Shown here: positions 7,287 to 12,025 of the stretch, piece by piece
How the letters are laid out: each line of letters opens with the position of its first letter
How positions within the stretch are numbered: the first letter of the stretch is position 1
Origin: Myxococcales bacterium
GTDB lineage: Bacteria > Myxococcota_A > UBA9160 > SMWR01
Direction of reading: 5' to 3'
Assembly (NCBI GenBank): GCA_022571825.1
Contig: JACZXC010000038.1
Span: 1-12,025, forward strand
Length of the DNA: 12,025 bases
Notes under the pieces: generated by a model
The model's database searches: none
Seen by the model: the letters and a program-made list of their open reading frames with translations, nothing else
What the model was told of the DNA's origin: nothing
Position numbers and translations under genes: made by a program

Positions 7287-7919
7287 ATGCAGCCGGTGCG
7301 CTTCGTCGTCTACTCCGACTACCTGTGTCCCTGGTGCTACAACGCCGCGGTGCGTTTGGAGATCCTGGAACGGGAGTCCGACGGCGCCGTCGAGCTGAGC
7401 TGGCGCAGCTACCTGCTCCGGCCGAGGCCTTCTCCCGGACGCGATCTCGAGAAATTCCGCGCGTACACGCGCTCGTGGCTGCGACCGGCCGCGGAGCCGG
7501 ACAGCGGAGAGTTCCGGGTCTGGCAAGGCGATGCAGGTCCGCCCAGCCACAGCGTTCCGCCGCACCGGGTGGCGAAGGCGGCGGCGAGTCTGGGGGACGA
7601 GGCCTTCCGGCGGATTCACCCGCGGCTGCTTCACGCCTATTTCGCCGAGAACCGCGACATCTCCGACCGCGCCACCCTCCGTTCCGTCTGGTCGGAGGCG
7701 GGGCTTCCGGACTCGGAATTCGCGCGGAGCGAGGATCCGTTGCTGCTCGAGCAGGTGGTCCGAGAGCACCGGGAATCTCTCGACTCGGGCGTCACGGGGG
7801 TTCCGGCGGTTCGCCTGGAAGGGAACGACGCGGTGATCGTGGGGGCCCAGCCGTTGGAGCTCTACCGGCGCTGGGTCGATCGCTTGAGGGCCGACGGGCT
7901 CGAGGTGAGTCGGGCGTGA
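7287..7919 (+). CDS. DsbA-family thiol oxidoreductase, FrnE-like, cytoplasmic
   Basis: Thioredoxin-fold protein of the DsbA/FrnE branch, predicted to form, break or isomerise disulfides in the cytoplasm. Of the 210 residues, the N-terminal strand FVVYSDYLCPWCY carries the CPWC redox motif (Cys14, Cys17). An inserted helical domain spans about 55-165. The cis-proline loop GVTGVPAV (Pro173) is followed by the typical VGAQPLELYRRW end (185-196). No signal peptide is seen, unlike periplasmic DsbA. The related 2-hydroxychromene-2-carboxylate isomerases normally lack this CxxC pair, so oxidoreductase is the better call. The ATG at 7287 has no Shine-Dalgarno and may be read from a leaderless transcript. 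It is coupled by a GTGA overlap to a short-chain dehydrogenase gene, suggesting linked expression. The substrate is unknown. Confidence 0.88.
   Translation: MQPVRFVVYSDYLCPWCYNAAVRLEILERESDGAVELSWRSYLLRPRPSPGRDLEKFRAYTRSWLRPAAEPDSGEFRVWQGDAGPPSHSVPPHRVAKAAASLGDEAFRRIHPRLLHAYFAENRDISDRATLRSVWSEAGLPDSEFARSEDPLLLEQVVREHRESLDSGVTGVPAVRLEGNDAVIVGAQPLELYRRWVDRLRADGLEVSRA
7902..7909 (+). promoter_or_regulatory. Strong Shine-Dalgarno of the SDR gene
   Basis: GAGGTGAG near the end of the DsbA-like gene lies 6 nt before the GTG at 7916. Its GAGGTGA core matches the 16S anti-Shine-Dalgarno well and fixes that GTG as the start, ruling out the long upstream open frame. Confidence 0.65.
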
Positions 7920-8689
7920 GCTCGTCCGATCTCTTTCGCCTGGATGGCCGCGTGGCGGTGGTGACCGGCGCGTCTTCCGGACTGGGCGTGGTCTTTGCCG
8001 AGGGCCTCGCCGAGGCGGGCGCGAAGGTCGCCATCGCGGCGCGACGCAGCCAGCGGCTCGAGGCCCTCGCCAAGCGCTTGGAGGCGGGTGGTGCCGAGGT
8101 GCTGGTTCAGACCTGCGACGTATCCGAGGCGGAGGATGTCGACCGGATGGTGGCCGCGGTTCTCGAGCGCTTCGGCGCGGTCGACGTGCTGGTCAACAAT
8201 GCCGGCATCACGGCAGTGGTGCCCGCGGAGGAGGAGCCGCTGGCGAGCTTCGACCGGGTCATCGGGGTGAACCTGAAGGGTGCGTTCTTGTGCGCCCAGG
8301 GCTTTGGCCGCGTCATGCTCGAGTCGGGTCGCGGATCCATCGTCAACGTGGCCTCGGTCCTGGGTCTCGTGGGGGCCGGGCAGATTCCTCAGGCTTCCTA
8401 CGCGGCGTCCAAGGGCGGACTCGTCAATCTGACCCGGGAGCTGGCCGCCCAATGGGCGCGCCGGGGGGTGCGTGTAAATGCGCTGGCGCCGGCCTGGTTC
8501 GAGAGTGAGATGACCGCAGACATGTTTTCCGACGAACGTTCCCGCGCATGGATCCGCAGTCGCACCCCGATCGGCCGGGAGGGAGCGCTGCGGGAGCTGA
8601 TCGGGCCCCTGCTGTTTCTCGCCTCGGACGCCTCGAGCTACGTCACGGGCCACGTGCTCACCGTCGACGGCGGCTGGACCTGCGTCTAG
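7916..8689 (+). CDS. Short-chain dehydrogenase/reductase (classical SDR)
   Basis: NAD(P)-dependent oxidoreductase of the classical SDR family; the substrate cannot be read from sequence. The GTG at 7916 overlaps the upstream stop as GTGA, has a strong Shine-Dalgarno, and gives 257 residues, a standard length. Rossmann motif TGASSGLG lies at 17-24. Arg43-Arg44 at the end of the second strand suggest a preference for NADP(H). NNAG is at 94-97. The catalytic tetrad Asn119, Ser147, Tyr162 and Lys166 is complete (VNLKG, NVASVLG, SYAASKGG). The C-terminus SSYVTGHVLTVDGGW is typical of FabG-like and related enzymes. It is not beside fatty-acid synthesis genes, so FabG function is not supported. Coupling to the DsbA-like gene suggests a shared but unknown pathway. 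A stem-loop lies right after the stop. Confidence 0.93.
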   Translation: MSSSDLFRLDGRVAVVTGASSGLGVVFAEGLAEAGAKVAIAARRSQRLEALAKRLEAGGAEVLVQTCDVSEAEDVDRMVAAVLERFGAVDVLVNNAGITAVVPAEEEPLASFDRVIGVNLKGAFLCAQGFGRVMLESGRGSIVNVASVLGLVGAGQIPQASYAASKGGLVNLTRELAAQWARRGVRVNALAPAWFESEMTADMFSDERSRAWIRSRTPIGREGALRELIGPLLFLASDASSYVTGHVLTVDGGWTCV

Positions 8690-8718
8690 CACCTGGTGGG
8701 TCTCGATCGTCCAGGTGC
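8689..8718. repeat. Inverted repeat between convergent SDR and tRNA-Leu units
   Basis: GCACCTGG at 8689-8696 and CCAGGTGC at 8711-8718 form a perfect 8-bp stem with a 14-nt loop, starting at the last base of the SDR stop codon. No T-tract follows on either strand, so it is not a canonical intrinsic terminator. It could act as a bidirectional 3'-end stabilising hairpin between the convergent units. Confidence 0.5.
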
Positions 8719-8756
8719 ATTCGCTTCGCGTCGATTTCAATGGGTTTCGGACTGGG

Positions 8757-8843
8757 TGGTGCGGCAGAGAGGATTCGAACCTCCACAGGGTTGCCCCCGC
8801 CAGCCCCTCAAGCTGGTGCGTCTACCAATTCCGCCACTGCCGC
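8757..8843 (-). tRNA. tRNA-Leu with anticodon GAG
   Basis: Read on the minus strand, 5' GCGGCAG pairs with 3' CTGCCGC as the acceptor stem, followed by discriminator A and an encoded CCA. The D-arm contains TTGGTAGA. The anticodon stem CCAGC/GCTGG encloses loop TTGAGGG with anticodon GAG, which reads CTC and CTT leucine codons. A long variable arm makes it class II, as expected for leucine. The T-loop TTCGAAT is flanked by GGAGG and CCTCT. It lies downstream of secG on the same strand, as leuU does in E. coli. It may be cotranscribed with secG or read from its own -10 (TATTCT). Confidence 0.97.
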
Positions 8844-8862
8844 GTCCGTAGAGACCGGACCC

Positions 8863-8868
8863 AGAATA
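8863..8868 (-). promoter_or_regulatory. Possible -10 box of the tRNA-Leu gene
   Basis: TATTCT on the minus strand would place the transcript start near 8856, about 13 nt before the tRNA 5' end. I see no clear -35 at the right distance, so the tRNA could instead be processed from the gapA-pgk-tpiA-secG transcript. Confidence 0.3.
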
Positions 8869-8912
8869 CCGAACGCCGGGTTTCCGACCATCTCGGGGAG
8901 GGGCAGACGATC

Positions 8913-9272
8913 TCAGGGAGTCTCGGGAGCGGGCGGGTCGCCGGTCACGTCTTCGGCGGGAACCGTTCCGAACTCCTCGAAGAGCGACTCCGGGGGCGTC
9001 GACTCCTCCTCGATGCCCTCCTCGAACAACGTCTCTCCGCCCCGGGTATTCGCGATGTAGGAGAGGCTCAGGCTCGTGAGCATGAAAATGATGGCCGAGC
9101 CGGTGGTCAGCTTCGTGAGGAAGTTGCCCGCGCCGCGACTGCCGAAGACCGTCGAACTCGCGCCGCTTCCGAACACGGCGCCGATCTCCGCGCCTTTGCC
9201 CCGCTGAAGAAGCACCACGGCCACGAGAAAGATACAGACGCTGACGTGGAGCAAGGTGAGGACGAGGGTCAT
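8913..9272 (-). CDS. secG: SecG subunit of the Sec translocon
   Basis: Small inner-membrane subunit of the SecYEG channel that aids protein export. The ATG at 9272 overlaps the tpiA stop as ATGA and has GGGGGA 6 nt upstream (9279-9284), giving 119 residues; the longer open frame upstream only shadows tpiA. Two membrane helices are visible at about 3-22 and 56-75. Between them lies the SecG hallmark LLQRGKGAEIGAVFGSGASS, followed by VFGSRGAGNFLTKLT. The C-terminal tail, about 78-119, is strongly acidic and proline-rich and holds two similar segments, ETLFEEG and ESLFEEF. It ends an operon of glycolytic genes, a common place for secG, and is followed by tRNA-Leu. Confidence 0.95.
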   Translation of the reverse strand: MTLVLTLLHVSVCIFLVAVVLLQRGKGAEIGAVFGSGASSTVFGSRGAGNFLTKLTTGSAIIFMLTSLSLSYIANTRGGETLFEEGIEEESTPPESLFEEFGTVPAEDVTGDPPAPETP

Positions 9273-10036
9273 TGACTTTCCCCCTGGGCTTCGAAGCTCA
9301 CCAGGCGCGCGAATGACTCGGGGTCGAGGCTCGCCCCACCCACCAGGGCTCCGTCGATCTCGGGCTGCTTCATCAGAGCGTACACGTTCTCGGGCTTTAC
9401 CGAGCCCCCATACTGGAGCCGGATCTGCGCTCCGGCCCCGCCGAATCGCTCGACGAGCCGCTCCCGGATGAAGGCGTGGACCTCCTGGGCGCTCTCCGGG
9501 GTGGCGGTGCGGCCGGTTCCGATCGCCCACACCGGCTCATAGGCGATCACGATCTCGGCCGCCCTTTCTTTGGGAACCCTCGCGAGGCTCGCCTCGAGCT
9601 GGCGCCTCACGACCTCGAAGGTTCGCTCTGCCTCCCGCTCACCGAGCGACTCCCCGACGCAGACGATGGGCAGCAGACCGCCTCCGAGCAGGGCCGCTGC
9701 CTTGCGGGCGATGAACTCGTCGGCCTCGCCAAAAAGCGAACGCCGCTCACTGTGGCCCACGATTGCATAGCGACAACCGAGGTCGGCCAACATGCCCACG
9801 GCGATCTCCGCCGTGAAGGCTCCCCCCGCTTCCGGGTGCACGTTCTGAGCCGCGAGCTGGACCGCCGATCCCTTCAGGCGCTGGCCGACCCGGTCGAGGA
9901 CCGTGAAGGGCACCGCCAGCACGATCTCGACGTCTCGGACCGTCGCGATCCGGGGCAGGAATGCGTCGACGAAGCCCTCTGCTTCGGCCACCGTCTTGTG
10001 CATCTTCCAGTTCGCGGTGAGGATGGGTCGACGCAT
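9269..10036 (-). CDS. tpiA: Triosephosphate isomerase
   Basis: Cytoplasmic TIM-barrel enzyme that interconverts dihydroxyacetone phosphate and glyceraldehyde-3-phosphate. The ATG at 10036 follows the pgk stop by 1 nt and gives 255 residues, the standard length, starting at the expected TANWKM strand; longer upstream frames only shadow pgk. The active site is complete: Asn9 and Lys11 (ANWKMH), His95 (AIVGHSERR), Glu167 (AYEPVWAIGTG), with flexible loop 6 right after Glu167, and the phosphate-binding QYGGSVKPEN (208-217) and ALVGGASL (230-237). No strong Shine-Dalgarno is seen, fitting translational coupling to pgk. Its stop overlaps the secG start. Confidence 0.97.
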   Translation of the reverse strand: MRRPILTANWKMHKTVAEAEGFVDAFLPRIATVRDVEIVLAVPFTVLDRVGQRLKGSAVQLAAQNVHPEAGGAFTAEIAVGMLADLGCRYAIVGHSERRSLFGEADEFIARKAAALLGGGLLPIVCVGESLGEREAERTFEVVRRQLEASLARVPKERAAEIVIAYEPVWAIGTGRTATPESAQEVHAFIRERLVERFGGAGAQIRLQYGGSVKPENVYALMKQPEIDGALVGGASLDPESFARLVSFEAQGESQ

Positions 10037-10037
10037 T

Positions 10038-11219
10038 TCAGCGCTGCAAGGCCGCCACGCCGGGGAGGGTCCGGCCCTGGATGTATTCGAGGGAGGCTCC
10101 TCCCCCCGTCGAAAGGTGATCGATCCGGTGCCCGAGACCCAGGTGATTGACGGCGGCGAGGGAGTCGCCGCCCCCGACGATGGTGTTGGCTCGGGACCCC
10201 GCCACCGCGTGGGCCACCGTCTCGGTTCCGGCTGCGTAGTCCGCGACTTCGAAGATTCCCATGGGTCCGTTCCAGAATAGGGTCCGGGCCCGGCCGGCCT
10301 CGTCTGCGTAGTCGCGCGCGGTTTCGGGGCCGAGGTCCACCGCGATCCAACCGTCGGGAATCTCCTGGACAACCTTCACCGGTGCACCGGTCTGAATTCG
10401 CTCCACCACGCGATGATCGCGGGGTAGCAGCAGGCGACGGCCGGCGTCCAGGGCCGCCCGGGATACCCGACGGGCATCCTCGATCCGGTCCGGTTCCAGC
10501 CGGGAGGCGCCGACGGCGCGGCCCTCGCCGGCGAGGAATGTGTACGCCATGGCCCCGCCGATCGCGAGGGTATCGGCATGGCGAGCCAGCGCCTGCAAGC
10601 TGGCGAGCTTGTCCGAGACCTTGGCACCGCCGAGAATCACGAGCAAGGGGCGCTCCGGCTTCCGGATCCCGTCCAGGTGATCGAGCTCCGACCGCAGCAG
10701 CTCGCCCGCCGCCACCCGGCCGACGAGCTCGGCGACGCCGGCCGTCGAAGCATGGGCCCGGTGGGCGGATCCGAAGGCGTCGTTGACATAGGCATCGGCC
10801 AGGTCGGCCAGGGCCCGGGCGAAGTCGGCATCGTTGCGTTCTTCGCCGGGGTGGAATCGAAGATTCTCCAGGACAATCAGCTGACCTTCGGGCAGCTCGC
10901 GCACCGCGGCCGCGGCCCGTTCGCCCACGCACTCCTCGCAGAACGACACCCCGGTGTCGAGCAGGATCGCCAGGCGCTCGGCGACGGGCCGAAGGGAGAG
11001 TTCGGGTCGCCGCTGTCCCTTCGGGCGGCCCAGGTGAGAGGTCACGATCACCCGGGCGCCGGCCTCGAGCAGCTGGCTCAGGGTCGGCAGCGACGCGCGG
11101 ATGCGGGTGTCGTCGGTGATCGCGCCGTCGCGAAGCGGCACGTTCAGATCCGCGCGAACCAGGACCCTGCGGCCGCGGATCCCACCGGCGAGAAGCTCGC
11201 CGAGGGGGGGGATCGGCAT
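10038..11219 (-). CDS. pgk: Phosphoglycerate kinase
   Basis: Cytoplasmic two-domain kinase that transfers phosphate between 1,3-bisphosphoglycerate and ADP, giving 3-phosphoglycerate and ATP. At 393 residues it has the normal bacterial length. The N-terminal substrate domain shows RADLNVPL (22-29), TSHLGRPKG (60-68), LENLRFHPGEE (117-127) and VNDAFGSAHRAHAST (145-159). The C-terminal nucleotide domain shows LGGAKVSDK (196-204), GGAMAYTFLAG (221-231), LFWNGPMGIFE (314-324), GGGDS (349-353) and STGGGASLEYI (370-380). Motifs are intact. It starts 6 nt after the gapA stop and ends 1 nt before tpiA, so the three form one operon. No clear Shine-Dalgarno precedes its ATG. Confidence 0.97.
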   Translation of the reverse strand: MPIPPLGELLAGGIRGRRVLVRADLNVPLRDGAITDDTRIRASLPTLSQLLEAGARVIVTSHLGRPKGQRRPELSLRPVAERLAILLDTGVSFCEECVGERAAAAVRELPEGQLIVLENLRFHPGEERNDADFARALADLADAYVNDAFGSAHRAHASTAGVAELVGRVAAGELLRSELDHLDGIRKPERPLLVILGGAKVSDKLASLQALARHADTLAIGGAMAYTFLAGEGRAVGASRLEPDRIEDARRVSRAALDAGRRLLLPRDHRVVERIQTGAPVKVVQEIPDGWIAVDLGPETARDYADEAGRARTLFWNGPMGIFEVADYAAGTETVAHAVAGSRANTIVGGGDSLAAVNHLGLGHRIDHLSTGGGASLEYIQGRTLPGVAALQR

Positions 11220-11225
11220 CGTGGC

Positions 11226-12025
<800 letters not shown>

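Noticed and set aside
6034..7398. A 454-residue plus-strand frame opposite the aldolase
   Set aside because: It is antisense to a clear class I aldolase and has no family signature; it is a high-GC shadow.
7010..7915. A long N-terminal extension of the SDR, which could look like a fusion protein
   Set aside because: The extension is the out-of-frame shadow of the aldolase start and the DsbA-like gene. The GTG at 7916 has a strong Shine-Dalgarno and gives a standard-length SDR.

Overview
This is a chromosomal, housekeeping window from a high-GC Gram-negative bacterium. Base composition is roughly two thirds G+C by eye. The outer-membrane side is shown by an OmpA-domain lipoprotein. Starts are often GTG, and neighbouring genes are joined by GTGA or ATGA overlaps. 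The style of the Lon, OmpA-domain and UbiB-like proteins suggests a deltaproteobacterial or Myxococcota-like lineage, but this is only an impression. I see no insertion sequence, phage gene, CRISPR array, integrase or attachment site, and no stretch over 300 bases lacks a gene.

Left part, plus strand (1-6112): the 3' end of an ATP-dependent Lon protease gene overlaps an OmpA-domain lipoprotein gene by 38 nt. Next comes a glycerate 2-kinase of the DUF4147/MOFRL family (GTGA overlap), then an AarF/ABC1/UbiB-family atypical kinase, then a small flavin reductase. All read the same way with little or no spacing.

Middle (6113-8689): a class I fructose-bisphosphate aldolase on the minus strand faces the flavin reductase tail to tail, with only 8 nt between their stop codons. 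It has a good sigma-70-type promoter in the 149-nt divergent region. Rightward from that region run a cytoplasmic DsbA/FrnE-like CPWC thiol oxidoreductase and an NADP-type short-chain dehydrogenase, coupled by GTGA.

Right part, minus strand (8757-12025): gapA (5' end outside the window), pgk, tpiA and secG are packed with gaps of 6 nt, 1 nt and a 4-nt overlap, followed by tRNA-Leu(GAG). This is a classical triose-phosphate operon. With the aldolase, the window encodes four consecutive glycolytic/gluconeogenic steps between fructose-1,6-bisphosphate and 3-phosphoglycerate, and the glycerate kinase can feed 2-phosphoglycerate just below them. secG followed by tRNA-Leu(GAG) recalls the E. coli secG-leuU order.

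I found no convincing undescribed system. The items most worth a second look are a sharp low-GC, A/T-ending-codon patch inside gapA, the coupled DsbA-like/SDR pair, the out-of-frame lon/lipoprotein overlap, and the acidic repeated tail of SecG.
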